From Dyadobacter bucti (GTDB lineage: Bacteria; Bacteroidota; Bacteroidia; Cytophagales; Spirosomataceae), in contig NZ_SWFP01000003.1 in assembly GCF_005869225.1 (NCBI RefSeq), forward strand, positions 248,001 to 312,000: a DNA stretch of 64,000 bases. Reading direction: 5' to 3'. This document shows, in pieces, positions 1 to 8,121 of this stretch; the stretch's first letter is position 1; each line of letters starts with the position of its first letter. The notes beneath the pieces are model-generated. The model searched no databases. It was given only the letters and a program-made list of their open reading frames with translations, and was not told where the DNA came from. A program made the position numbers and the translations under genes.

Positions 1-1388
1 ATGAGATGTTCACAGAAGACGGTGAGATCCGTCCGGGCTATGAGCATTTAAAGAATAAATTTGAAAACCTTACACACGAAGATCTGACCAACCGCCAGCT
101 GGCAACAGAACGTGCGCTGCTCTCTATGGGCATCACTTTCAACGTATATTCCGAAGGTGAAGGAACTGAACGCATCATGCCGATCGATATCATTCCCCGC
201 GTACTTTCTAACGCAGAGTGGGAATGGCTGGAAAAGGGTCTCAAACAGCGGATCAAAGCATTGAATATGTTCATTGATGACGTGTACAATGAGCAGAATA
301 TCTTGAATGATGGTGTGGTGCCCCGCGAGCTGATCGAGTCCAGTAAATGTTTTTTAAAACCGTGCATTGGCCTTAAACCACCAAAAGGGATCTGGTGCCA
401 CATTACAGGTACCGACTTGATAAAAGGCGATGACGGTACCTTTATGGTGCTTGAAGATAACCTCCGTTGTCCGTCTGGGGTGTCTTATATGCTGGAAAAC
501 AGAGAGTTGTCGAAACAGATTTTTCCGGATGTGCTGGCACGGACGGGAGTGAGACCGGTGTCTGATTATCCTACCAGGTTGCTGCAGATGCTTCAGCATC
601 TTGCTGACCGGCCCAACCCAACCGTGGCTGTACTCACACCGGGGATTTATAATTCAGCCTATTTCGAACATTCATACCTGGCCCAGCAAATGGGAGTTGA
701 GTTGGTGGACGCAAGGGATCTGGTGGTTTCCGACGGATATGTGAAAATGCGCACGACCAATGGTCTCCAGATAGTGGATGTGATTTACCGTCGCATAGAC
801 GATACTTTCATGGATCCGGAGGCATTTAACCCTGATTCGTTGATTGGCATACCGGGCATTTTCGAAGTTTATAAAAAAGGCAGGGTTGCGCTGGCCAACG
901 CGCCGGGAACAGGCGTAGCGGATGATAAGGTGGTTTATGCCTATGTCCCCCGGATTATCAAGTATTACCTGGGAGAAGAAGCTATGATCCCGAATGTTAA
1001 AACTTACATCTGCGGGGAGGAAGAGGACTTTAATTACGTGATTGAAAACATTGCTCAGCTGGTTGTAAAAGAGGCAAACGAGGCCGGCGGGTACGGTATG
1101 CTGATTGGCCCTAAGGCGACCGAAGAGGATCATGAGCTATTCAGGGAAAAAATAAGGAACAACCCGCGTAATTATATTGCGCAGCCTACAATATCCCTAT
1201 CCAGAGTCCCGTGTATGGTGGATGGGCATGCGGAAGGTCGGCACGTGGATTTGCGCCCTTACATTTTATACGGGGATGACGTCAGTGTCATTCCGGGTGG
1301 CCTTACGAGGGTTGCATTGAGAAAGGGCTCGCTGGTCGTCAACTCATCTCAGGGTGGAGGCGGCAAGGATACGTGGGTGCTATACTAA
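1..1388 (+). CDS. Circularly permuted type 2 ATP-grasp protein (COG2308/DUF407), 5' end cut off
   Basis: Family of putative peptide or amide ligases with a circularly permuted ATP-grasp fold; substrate unknown. The whole visible reading frame fits the family: an early MFTEDGEIRPGY segment, a central LEDNLRCPSG motif, an LVDARDLVV stretch, a VIYRRIDD motif and a C-terminal glycine-rich SSQGGGGKDTW end. The first ATG (base 6) lies inside the conserved block: bases 1-5 read as an incomplete codon plus Glu, matching the usual (D)EMF of family members, so the true start is probably just left of the window. Relatives are often encoded beside an alpha-E-domain protein and a transglutaminase; here the downstream neighbour is an esterase-fold protein 112 bases away. 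Family assignment is firm; function is not. Confidence 0.9.
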   Translation, partial: EMFTEDGEIRPGYEHLKNKFENLTHEDLTNRQLATERALLSMGITFNVYSEGEGTERIMPIDIIPRVLSNAEWEWLEKGLKQRIKALNMFIDDVYNEQNILNDGVVPRELIESSKCFLKPCIGLKPPKGIWCHITGTDLIKGDDGTFMVLEDNLRCPSGVSYMLENRELSKQIFPDVLARTGVRPVSDYPTRLLQMLQHLADRPNPTVAVLTPGIYNSAYFEHSYLAQQMGVELVDARDLVVSDGYVKMRTTNGLQIVDVIYRRIDDTFMDPEAFNPDSLIGIPGIFEVYKKGRVALANAPGTGVADDKVVYAYVPRIIKYYLGEEAMIPNVKTYICGEEEDFNYVIENIAQLVVKEANEAGGYGMLIGPKATEEDHELFREKIRNNPRNYIAQPTISLSRVPCMVDGHAEGRHVDLRPYILYGDDVSVIPGGLTRVALRKGSLVVNSSQGGGGKDTWVLY

Positions 1389-1398
1389 ATTATTATTG

Positions 1399-1461
1399 AC
1401 AGTTACGGCAGTCTGTTGATGATAATGGTTTTAAACCAAAATTGATGTACTGCCTGACTGT
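1399..1461. repeat. Imperfect inverted repeat between the ATP-grasp and esterase-like genes
   Basis: ACAGTTACGGCAGT (1399-1412) is mirrored by ACTGCCTGACTGT (1449-1461) with one bulge and one mismatch around a 36-base loop. There is no T-run, so it does not look like a classical terminator; it could be an RNA structure or a regulator site. Confidence 0.3.
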
Positions 1462-1500
1462 TAAGAAATAATTATTGATAGCAACTTAAATTTTAAAGCA

Positions 1501-2232
1501 ATGCAACGTGAAGTAACCGGTTGGTTTAGTCCGGCACTGAATGAATATATGGATGTAGCGGTTTACGGGCATTATGGATTTGCGCTTTTACTGATTCCCA
1601 CAGCAGCATCAAATTACCTGGAATATGAACACAATGGATTGATTGAGAGTATCAAACCGTTTATTAATGACGGAAAAGTAAAAGTATACTGCATCAACAG
1701 TATCAATTCAGAGAGTTGGATGAACCCTCACATGCATGGATATGACAAAGCAGTGAGGCACCAGTTGTTTAATGATTATGTGATCAAAGAGGTAGTCCCT
1801 TTTATTAGAAGTAATTCAAGCCAGACCAATGAAATTATAGCTGCCGGTGCGGCATTTGGGGCTCTGCATGCTGCTAATCTGTTTTTTAAACATCCGGATT
1901 TTATCCAGGGAGTGATCGCTATGAGCGGTTGTTATGATCTGAGCGTTTACACGGACGGATATTACGACGATAACGTATATTTTAATTCCCCTATACATTA
2001 CCTGCCCCAGCTAAAAGCCGAGTGGCATTTGTCACTGTACAGGGATAGTCGTCATATTCATTTTGTAACGGGATCAGGAGCCTATGAAGTTCCGGAATAT
2101 TCGAAGCAGATATCTGCGATACTGGCTTCCAAAAATGTTTTTCACGAGCTGGACATCTGGGGAAGTGATATACCTCATGAGTGGTGGGTATGGAACCGGA
2201 TGCTCCCTCATTATTTGTCGACGAGATTTTGA
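1501..2232 (+). CDS. Esterase-fold (alpha/beta hydrolase, COG4947-like) protein lacking the nucleophilic Ser
   Basis: A 243-residue cytosolic alpha/beta-hydrolase-fold protein of the putative esterase type; no signal peptide or membrane segment. The nucleophile elbow, normally G-x-S-x-G, reads G-A-A-F-G at residues 116-120, so the catalytic Ser position is Ala118 (codon GCA, 1852-1854). The elbow surroundings (LHAANLFFKHP) and the C-terminal His region (PHEWWVW, His226) are kept, which argues for a conserved fold rather than decay. The gene follows the ATP-grasp gene on the same strand, so the two may act together. It could be an inactive scaffold or binding protein, or use another nucleophile. 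Family call moderately sure; inactivity is inferred from one residue. Confidence 0.7.
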   Translation: MQREVTGWFSPALNEYMDVAVYGHYGFALLLIPTAASNYLEYEHNGLIESIKPFINDGKVKVYCINSINSESWMNPHMHGYDKAVRHQLFNDYVIKEVVPFIRSNSSQTNEIIAAGAAFGALHAANLFFKHPDFIQGVIAMSGCYDLSVYTDGYYDDNVYFNSPIHYLPQLKAEWHLSLYRDSRHIHFVTGSGAYEVPEYSKQISAILASKNVFHELDIWGSDIPHEWWVWNRMLPHYLSTRF

Positions 2233-2275
2233 AATCGCTGTATTCCGATGTTGATAATCGGAATACAGCAGTTAA

Positions 2276-3316
2276 TTATGCTCCTTCAAACTGCCTCAAA
2301 AACCTTACGTCATTCTCTGTGAAAAGCCGTAAATCATTGATTCCATATTTGAGCATGGTAATTCTTTCGATACCCATTCCAAACGCAAATCCTGTATACG
2401 TTTCACTATCGATTCCGCAATTGGAAAGAACATTGGGATCTACCATTCCCGAACCAGCAATTTCGACCCAGCCGGAATGTTTACAAACATTACAGCCCTT
2501 TCCTTTACATATAAAACATGTCACATCGATCTCTGCACTGGGCTCTGTGAAAGGAAAGTAAGAAGGACGAAGCCTGATTTTGGAATCTTTGCCAAACATC
2601 TCCTTTGCAAAATGGTACAAAGTATCCTTTAAATCCTTGAAACTTACATTTTTATCTACATACAAGCCTTCTACCTGATGAAAAACGCAGTGCGCACGCG
2701 CTGAAATAGCCTCATTTCTAAATACTCTCCCTGGCATAATCGACCGAATAGGCGGTTTTTGCCTTTCCATAAGCCGCACTTGTACATTGGAAGTATGCGT
2801 TCTCAGCAAAACATCATCTTTTACGTCTCCATCACTTTTTGAGATGAAAAATGTGTCCTGCATTTCCCGGGCGGGGTGGTTGTCCGCAAAGTTGAGCGCA
2901 CTGAAATTATACCAGTCTTTTTCAATTTCCGGCCCGTAAGAAACATTAAATCCCATTCTTTCAAAGATCTCGATGATTCTTCGGCGTACGATTGTAAGCG
3001 GATGAAGACTTCCCTGAATATTGGGAGCAACCGGCAAGGTTAAGTCGATGAATAACTCAGGATTCGTATCAGAAGAATTTTCCAGAACCGCTGAAAATTC
3101 CTGAAAACGCGTTTGCGCAAGATTTTTCAGGGTATTTAATTCCTGGCCCACTGCACGGCGGTCTTCCTGAAGAATGTTTTTCAACCCTTCAAACAATTCG
3201 GTAACGACGCCTTTTTTACTGATGTATTTAAGCCTGAAAGCTTCGAGCTGATCCTTGTCTGTAACTGTTATTTTTTCAATTTCTGAGACAAGCTCTTTTA
3301 CCCGGTCGGTAATCAT
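2276..3316 (-). CDS. pheS: Phenylalanine--tRNA ligase alpha subunit
   Basis: Catalytic alpha chain of the alpha2-beta2 phenylalanyl-tRNA synthetase, which charges tRNA-Phe in the cytosol. Residues 1-90 form the coiled-coil tRNA-binding arm; the class II core follows, with motif 2 around PGRVFRNEAISARAHCVFHQ, the substrate-binding segment RLRPSYFPFTEPSAEIDV and motif 3 GMGIERITMLKYGINDLRLF at the C-terminus. I chose ATG at 3316 (MITDRVKEL, 346 residues) over an upstream in-frame ATG that would add 17 atypical residues. pheT is not in this window, so the subunits are encoded apart. A TAnnTTTG-type promoter element lies at 3376-3383. Confidence 0.97.
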   Translation of the reverse strand: MITDRVKELVSEIEKITVTDKDQLEAFRLKYISKKGVVTELFEGLKNILQEDRRAVGQELNTLKNLAQTRFQEFSAVLENSSDTNPELFIDLTLPVAPNIQGSLHPLTIVRRRIIEIFERMGFNVSYGPEIEKDWYNFSALNFADNHPAREMQDTFFISKSDGDVKDDVLLRTHTSNVQVRLMERQKPPIRSIMPGRVFRNEAISARAHCVFHQVEGLYVDKNVSFKDLKDTLYHFAKEMFGKDSKIRLRPSYFPFTEPSAEIDVTCFICKGKGCNVCKHSGWVEIAGSGMVDPNVLSNCGIDSETYTGFAFGMGIERITMLKYGINDLRLFTENDVRFLRQFEGA

Positions 3317-3375
3317 AAGTAATTTTTTTGTACCTGTATTGGTTTTGATGTCGAATATCCGCGTCAAAACGGTTT

Positions 3376-3383
3376 CAAAGATA
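3376..3383 (-). promoter_or_regulatory. Candidate -7 element of the pheS promoter
   Basis: On the minus strand this reads TATCTTTG, an exact TAnnTTTG match, about 60 bases before the pheS start. No clear TTTG lies at the -33 distance, so the call rests on the -7 box alone. Confidence 0.4.
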
Positions 3384-3476
3384 ATTAAAGTTACGTCGGT
3401 TGCAGTCCCAGGAAGCTCTGAAAACTTTTTTTAGACGGAAAACCGTTCAAAAAGCAAGTTTAGAGAGTAAGTAAAA

Positions 3477-3513
3477 TTACGTGTTTTACTAAGTTCAGTT
3501 ACGTCATTTTACT
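3477..3513 (+). promoter_or_regulatory. Direct repeat of TTACGT, candidate LytTR-binding sites
   Basis: TTACGTGTTTTACT (3477-3490) and TTACGTCATTTTACT (3499-3513) are near-identical and start 22 bases apart, two DNA helical turns. The first also sits inside an inverted repeat AGTAAAA/TTTTACT (3470-3476, 3484-3490). A third TTACGT lies at 3391-3396. LytTR proteins characteristically bind paired direct repeats about two turns apart, and a LytTR gene starts 130 bases downstream, so autoregulation is plausible. Inferred from pattern and position only. Confidence 0.45.
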
Positions 3514-3559
3514 TTTTGGTTTACAACTAATTAGCTGATAATGAGATTATTAGATATAT

Positions 3560-3577
3560 ATACGTAGTTCTACGTAT
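3560..3577. promoter_or_regulatory. Perfect inverted repeat abutting the LytTR promoter, candidate operator
   Basis: ATACGTAG-TT-CTACGTAT is a perfect 8-base inverted repeat with a 2-base spacer. It ends exactly where the candidate -33 box begins, a classic operator position. Confidence 0.5.
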
Positions 3578-3607
3578 TTTCTAAATTTACGCTATGTACT
3601 AATTTTG
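3577..3607 (+). promoter_or_regulatory. Promoter of the LytTR gene
   Basis: TTTT (3577-3580) as a -33 box, a 19-base spacer, and an exact TAnnTTTG -7 box TAATTTTG (3600-3607). It predicts a transcript start near 3614, about 30 bases before the ATG at 3644. Confidence 0.55.
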
Positions 3608-3643
3608 ATTCAATCAATCGGAACAATATTAGTCTTACATACC

Positions 3644-4042
3644 ATGAAAAATTTTACAAGCTTTACTCGCGGAAATCTGCCTGAAAATTCATTCAAAGGC
3701 ACTGCCTCTCCAATCTCGGTTCAGTCCATGGGCAGAACCATTTATCTGACTCCCGACGTAATTACCTTCCTCGAAGGTGAAGGAAACTATACTTTTATTT
3801 ATACGAACAACGGCAAGAAGTATCTGGTTTCAAAGACTTTGAAATCCCTGGCCGAACTCTTGAATTCAAATTTTGTGCGTGTGCACAAGTCTTATCTGGT
3901 CAATTCAGATTATGTGGTTGAGAGAATGGAAGACGACCGGGTACTGAGGCTTTCGTGCGGAAAAGAAGTCTCAGTTTCGAGAAGGAAAATCAAAGAAGTG
4001 ACTTTTCTTCTGGACCATACCAATCTTCGCATCAGCGCGTAA
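3644..4042 (+). CDS. Stand-alone LytTR-type DNA-binding regulator
   Basis: A 132-residue protein that is essentially one LytTR domain (roughly residues 30-130) without the usual receiver or sensor part. Typical elements are the LTPDVITFLEGEGNYTFIY start of the domain, the KTLKSLAELL helix, FVRVHKSYLVNSDYV and the basic end VSVSRRKIKEV. Start: the ATG at 3644 is preferred; an upstream TTG at 3605 would lie inside the promoter's -7 box. With no phospho-acceptor domain it may respond to abundance, to a partner or to an unknown ligand. Paired TTACGT repeats and a perfect inverted repeat directly upstream suggest it controls itself. No histidine kinase is adjacent. Confidence 0.9.
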   Translation: MKNFTSFTRGNLPENSFKGTASPISVQSMGRTIYLTPDVITFLEGEGNYTFIYTNNGKKYLVSKTLKSLAELLNSNFVRVHKSYLVNSDYVVERMEDDRVLRLSCGKEVSVSRRKIKEVTFLLDHTNLRISA

Positions 4043-4092
4043 GATTGCGTTACAAGTTTTTTTATTGAATTAAATTAGTGGGTTATTCATAA

Positions 4093-4130
4093 AAACAGCA
4101 GCCATCGCACAGATCGAAGGCTGCTTGTTT
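4093..4130. terminator. Terminator shared by the LytTR and barrel genes
   Basis: AAACAGCAGCC pairs with GGCTGCTTGTTT with one bulged base, between two convergent genes. A-rich bases before and T-rich bases after let it work in both directions. Confidence 0.65.
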
Positions 4131-4153
4131 AGTTTTTGGGAAGTTATAAAATC

Positions 4154-4873
4154 CTAGAATAACTTCAGCCCTAATGTCACCTGCCAGGAGCTGATTTTTT
4201 GCTTCAACTTTCCATTTGCACCTGCTAGCGGTTGCCCGTCTAACTGAAAAGATGCAATATTTGTAAATGCACCTTCTTTTCGAACATCCAGGCTTATGCT
4301 TCCAATATCAATCCCGGCGCCAAGCTGATATCCGAAAGTTGCTTCGGACATTGCATTATTTAAGTCAGAAGTATATTGTTTGAAAGCGTCACGTAAACGC
4401 TGGTTGTCTCCGATCCTAAATGAAGTAACTGGTCCGGCCAACACTCTCACGGGGCCGGCTTTAATTCCGATTAACAGCGGTACATCGATATTGCTATATT
4501 TAATATTGACGGTCTTGGTAACCGGTTGCTCCTGATCTTGCTCAATGATCTGAAATGAGCCGCCTTTTGTGGAGACCAGAACTTCCGGTTGGATGAACAA
4601 CGTTTTGCCAAATCTCATGTAAATCCCCCCGACCGCTCCTGTGCGCGTATCAAAGCTTTGTTTGAGATTGTCCTTTACTTCTTTCCCATCGTATCCCAGA
4701 TAAGGATTCCCGTTGTCATCATAGCGTGTTGTAAAAACATCTCCCATGGTGAGGCGCGATAAATTTACTCCTCCCTTAATACCGAAGGCAAAACCTTTTT
4801 TTTGCGCTTGTGCTGACGTTAATGCAAGAATGCATATCACGCAGCTGCACGCCAATTTTGTCAGGATGTTCAT
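4154..4873 (-). CDS. Outer-membrane beta-barrel protein (PorT/OMP_b-brl family)
   Basis: A 239-residue secreted protein. Residues 1-23 form a Sec signal peptide with cleavage after AQA. The mature part opens with the family pattern GFAFGIKGGVNLS and consists of alternating amphipathic strands, ending in a C-terminal aromatic (LGLKLF) as for outer-membrane barrels. The inner pattern IDVPLLIGIKAGPVRVLAGP is typical of the PorT-like porin-family proteins common in Bacteroidota. True PorT belongs to type IX secretion, but many paralogues have unknown roles, so only the barrel assignment is safe. It is monocistronic; the next gene upstream (radA) diverges. Confidence 0.85.
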   Translation of the reverse strand: MNILTKLACSCVICILALTSAQAQKKGFAFGIKGGVNLSRLTMGDVFTTRYDDNGNPYLGYDGKEVKDNLKQSFDTRTGAVGGIYMRFGKTLFIQPEVLVSTKGGSFQIIEQDQEQPVTKTVNIKYSNIDVPLLIGIKAGPVRVLAGPVTSFRIGDNQRLRDAFKQYTSDLNNAMSEATFGYQLGAGIDIGSISLDVRKEGAFTNIASFQLDGQPLAGANGKLKQKISSWQVTLGLKLF

Positions 4874-5014
4874 GGATAATATAATTTTTTTAGTAAAGCC
4901 GGTTAATAACGTTTAAAAATAAAAAACTATACCTAACTCATATTTTTTTTGATTTTATGGTCGAAACGTACGAATATTTGGATAATTATTCATCGGACGG
5001 TGTTAGTGTTTAAG

Positions 5015-5022
5015 CAAATATA
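5015..5022 (-). promoter_or_regulatory. Candidate -7 element for the barrel gene
   Basis: Reads TATATTTG on the minus strand (exact TAnnTTTG), about 140 bases before the barrel start. A possible -33 TTTG lies 23 bases further, inside the radA start region, which is longer than the usual 18-21 spacing. Confidence 0.3.
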
Positions 5023-5040
5023 AATTAGACTATTCTACTT

Positions 5041-6420
5041 ATGGCCAAAACCAAAACAGCCTATTTTTGTCAGGAATGTGGGTATAATTCACCCAAGTGG
5101 GTGGGCAGGTGTCCATCTTGCGGCGAATGGAATACTTTTGTTCAGGAAGTTATTGAAAAGGAAGACAAGAAGACGGCTGTTAGCTGGAAGGGAATTAATT
5201 TAGCTAGCAGGCCCAGGGCCATTGCTGAGATCGAGTATCAGAATGAGCCCAGGATCAGGACATTTGACCATGAACTGAACCGTGTGCTGGGCGGAGGAAT
5301 TGTGCAGGGATCGCTGGTTTTGATCGGGGGAGAGCCTGGTATTGGGAAATCGACATTAATGCTTCAGATCGCGCTGACGCTTTCGGACAGAAAAGTGCTG
5401 TATGTTTCAGGGGAGGAATCGGAGCAGCAGATAAAGATGCGGGCGGAAAGAATGACCGCTGGAAGCAGCAATTGCTTCATATTGACGGAAACACACACAC
5501 AGAATATTTTCCGGCAGATAGAGGATTTTCAACCTGAAATCCTGATTGTCGATTCTATTCAAACGATGCAGTCCACATATATCGAATCCGGGGCAGGCAG
5601 TGTGTCACAAGTTCGGGAATGTACGGCAGAGTTTATGAAATACGCGAAGGAAACTGGTGTGCCGGTGTTTTTAATTGGCCATATCACCAAGGATGGCTCT
5701 CTTGCCGGTCCGAAAGTCCTTGAACACATGGTAGATACAGTTCTTCAGTTTGAAGGCGACAGGCATAACACTTACCGGATCCTGCGGACGGTCAAAAACC
5801 GGTTTGGGAGTACTTCTGAACTGGGGATATACGAGATGCAGGGAACGGGCCTCAGGCAGGTAAATAATCCGTCCGAAATCTTGATTTCTCAGCGAGACGA
5901 ACCGGTCAGCGGAATCGCAATCGGCTGTATGATGGAGGGAAACAGGCCTCTACTGGTCGAAATTCAGTCTCTAGTAAGCGTGGCCACCTATGGAACTCCG
6001 CAAAGAAGCAGTACCGGTTTCGATGCGAAACGCCTGCAAATGCTGCTGGCTGTGCTGGAAAAGCGAGGAGGCTTTCGTCTAGGTGTCCAGGATGTATTTT
6101 TAAATGTGGCCGGGGGATTAAAAGTGGAAGATCCTGCTATCGATCTGGCGGTTGTTGCATCCCTTGTTTCGTCTTATGAAGATAAATTTATAGCCCCATC
6201 AGTCTGTTTTGCAGCCGAGGTAGGACTTGGAGGCGAAGTGCGCGCCGTGAACCGGATTGAAAGCAGGATCTCCGAATCTGAAAAGCTGGGTTTTAAAAAG
6301 ATCTATATTTCAAAATACAACAGCAAGGGGCTGGATATCAAAAACTCAAAAATCGAGATCATACCAGTGGCACATCTGGATCAGCTGTTTATGTCACTTT
6401 TTCTGAACAGTCACGAATAG
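5041..6420 (+). CDS. radA: DNA repair protein RadA
   Basis: Branch-migration ATPase that extends heteroduplex during RecA-mediated recombination. The 459-residue protein has the full architecture: a zinc finger at the N-terminus (Cys10, Cys13, Cys24, Cys27 in CQECGY...CPSCGEW), Walker A GGEPGIGKST at residues 96-105, Walker B ILIVDSIQT, the RadA-specific KNRFG motif and a C-terminal Lon-protease-like domain without a catalytic role. Start ATG 5041 gives the standard MAKTKTAYFCQECG opening. Convergent with the DUF58 gene. Confidence 0.97.
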   Translation: MAKTKTAYFCQECGYNSPKWVGRCPSCGEWNTFVQEVIEKEDKKTAVSWKGINLASRPRAIAEIEYQNEPRIRTFDHELNRVLGGGIVQGSLVLIGGEPGIGKSTLMLQIALTLSDRKVLYVSGEESEQQIKMRAERMTAGSSNCFILTETHTQNIFRQIEDFQPEILIVDSIQTMQSTYIESGAGSVSQVRECTAEFMKYAKETGVPVFLIGHITKDGSLAGPKVLEHMVDTVLQFEGDRHNTYRILRTVKNRFGSTSELGIYEMQGTGLRQVNNPSEILISQRDEPVSGIAIGCMMEGNRPLLVEIQSLVSVATYGTPQRSSTGFDAKRLQMLLAVLEKRGGFRLGVQDVFLNVAGGLKVEDPAIDLAVVASLVSSYEDKFIAPSVCFAAEVGLGGEVRAVNRIESRISESEKLGFKKIYISKYNSKGLDIKNSKIEIIPVAHLDQLFMSLFLNSHE

Positions 6421-6473
6421 GATGTTTTCAGAAGTTGGAGTAAAATTCAGCAACCGTGATCAATATTCTAAAA

Positions 6474-7388
6474 TCACTTCATTTTTGAATGCTTTACTAA
6501 ATATGCCATCAATATAGGGTCGAAACCTCTGGCAATATCGGCTTCAATAAAGTCAATTTTGTACTGTCCGCACTTCAATTTTAGTTTTTGATAAAAGTCG
6601 CCGACAAATTCCTTGTAGGAATCTCTCACCTGATCCGGCTGGACTTTTACTCTCTCCCCCGTTTCCAGATCAATGAATTCATAAGGTCGGTTTTCAAATG
6701 CAAACTCCTCTTCTGTTTTCCGGTCGGTCACATGAAATAAAAGGACTTCATGGAGGTTGTGCCGGAGATGTTGCAATGCAGAGAATATCTTGTCGGCATC
6801 TTCCAGGTTATCAAACATATCACTGAAAATTACTACAAGCGATCTTTTGTGAATTTTCTCTGCGATCTGATGCAAAACGCCGGATACTGAGGTCTTAAGC
6901 AGTGGTCTTTTGCTCTGGAGAAGATTTTCCAGGTCCAACATAATTTTGTGGACGTGGGAAGGAGTGGATTTTACCGCGGTTTGTATTTCAATGTTTTCGG
7001 CGAACGTACATAGGCTTACGGCATCTTTCTGTCGCTGAAGAAGATATGTGAGGCTGGCGGCGGCCATCACGCTGAATGTCATTTTGCCGTTATTCTCTTC
7101 CGGATAATACATGGAAGATGATGTATCCAGCAAGATATGGCATCTTAAATTGGTCTCTTCCTCGTAGCGTTTTACGTATAAACGGTCTGTTTTTGCGAAA
7201 ACTTTCCAATCAATATTTCTGGTGGATTCGCCCGTGTTGTACAGCTGATGTTCCGCAAACTCTACGGAAAAACCATGGAATGGAGATTTATGCAGTCCGG
7301 TAATAAAGCCTTCTACCAGCTGTTTTGCCAGAAATTCCAGATTGCCGAACTCTCTTACTTTGGCTAAATCAAGTTGGCGGCTACTCAT
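6474..7388 (-). CDS. DUF58 domain protein (VWA-like)
   Basis: A 304-residue cytosolic protein. The DUF58 signature NTGESTRNIDWKVFAKTDRLYVKRYEEE lies around residues 50-80 and is followed by a MIDAS-like DTSSSM motif at about residue 88, as in von Willebrand A domains. DUF58 proteins usually pair with a MoxR AAA+ ATPase and act as chaperone-like modules; no MoxR gene is near, so the partner must lie elsewhere. The gene sits 14 bases behind the rlpA-like gene and is probably co-transcribed, hinting at a cell-envelope role (inference). The motif string given spans two adjacent blocks. Confidence 0.9.
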   Translation of the reverse strand: MSSRQLDLAKVREFGNLEFLAKQLVEGFITGLHKSPFHGFSVEFAEHQLYNTGESTRNIDWKVFAKTDRLYVKRYEEETNLRCHILLDTSSSMYYPEENNGKMTFSVMAAASLTYLLQRQKDAVSLCTFAENIEIQTAVKSTPSHVHKIMLDLENLLQSKRPLLKTSVSGVLHQIAEKIHKRSLVVIFSDMFDNLEDADKIFSALQHLRHNLHEVLLFHVTDRKTEEEFAFENRPYEFIDLETGERVKVQPDQVRDSYKEFVGDFYQKLKLKCGQYKIDFIEADIARGFDPILMAYLVKHSKMK

Positions 7389-7402
7389 CGGTAGAAAAAA
7401 GA

Positions 7403-7855
7403 TTAGCGTTTGGTTCGCATGGAGATAACTTTGCCTGATTTCGGGTCGATTTCTTCATCAGAATCCAGCAGGATCATACCTTCCATACCTACAACCCTCA
7501 CAGATACATTTGCTATTCCTTTACCCAGGATACCTATTACTTTGGCTGCTTCTTTACTTAGATCGATAACCCTGCTTTTTTTAAACGGGCCGCGATCGTT
7601 AACCCGCACAATTACCTTTTCATCATTATCCAGATTCGTAACTTCAAGCATCGTATTGTGGGGATAGCTTTTATGGGCAGCCGACAATTCATTGCTTTTA
7701 TGCAATTCGCCGAAGGAGGTCTTTCTGCCGTTAAACTTGGTAGAGTAGTAGGAAGCGTTCCCTGTTTCCGTTTTGCCTAACTTAACCTGAGCGAATGAGG
7801 CAGACCCGGCGGCAAAGGCTAATATGATAAGAATCAGAATCCTATGATAAACCAT
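7403..7855 (-). CDS. RlpA-like septal ring lytic transglycosylase (DPBB domain)
   Basis: A 150-residue exported protein: N-terminal signal peptide (LILIILAFAAGSASFAQ) and then a double-psi beta-barrel domain with the RlpA hallmarks GNASYYSTKFNGRKTSFGE, LSAAHKSYPHNTMLEVTN, VRVNDRGPF and DLSKEAAKVIG. RlpA enzymes cleave naked glycan strands of peptidoglycan during division. The C-terminal SPOR domain of longer RlpA proteins is absent, so septal targeting would have to come from elsewhere. First gene of a likely two-gene operon with the DUF58 gene. Confidence 0.9.
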   Translation of the reverse strand: MVYHRILILIILAFAAGSASFAQVKLGKTETGNASYYSTKFNGRKTSFGELHKSNELSAAHKSYPHNTMLEVTNLDNDEKVIVRVNDRGPFKKSRVIDLSKEAAKVIGILGKGIANVSVRVVGMEGMILLDSDEEIDPKSGKVISMRTKR

Positions 7856-7980
7856 ATCTGTGGATTTAGGTATAACATGATAAGGAATAGGTACCTTATT
7901 TTTGTATCATAACGTCGTGACTTTGCAGGAAAATGAAAGCCACAGATTTCAAAAGTAACAGAAAAAACACAGAAACGAAC

Positions 7981-8030
7981 AGATTCTATGGTTTTTAAGT
8001 AAAATGTCCGCAAATTCTTTTGCGCCCAAT
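7981..8030 (+). promoter_or_regulatory. Promoter-like element upstream of the DUF3276 gene, duplicated at 14761
   Basis: About 48 bases here (TTCTATG, TTTTAAGTAAAA, TTTGCGCCC in order) recur at 14761-14808 upstream of the first susC-like gene. The TTCTTTTG at 8015-8022 resembles a TAnnTTTG -7 box with one mismatch. Probably a promoter or a shared regulator site. Confidence 0.4.
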
Positions 8031-8121
8031 AATAACAAATTGCTAATATGTTACCGTTTTTTTGATAGCAGCAATAAACTTTATATTTTAGCGTTTGAAA
8101 ACCTATTTAAAACTTAACATA

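Noticed and set aside
2181..2561. 126-codon frame bridging the esterase-like and pheS genes
   Set aside because: Overlaps both genes, mostly antisense to the conserved pheS 3' end.
3605..3643. TTG start that would lengthen the LytTR protein by 13 residues
   Set aside because: The codon lies inside the -7 box of the predicted promoter, so it cannot be in the mRNA.
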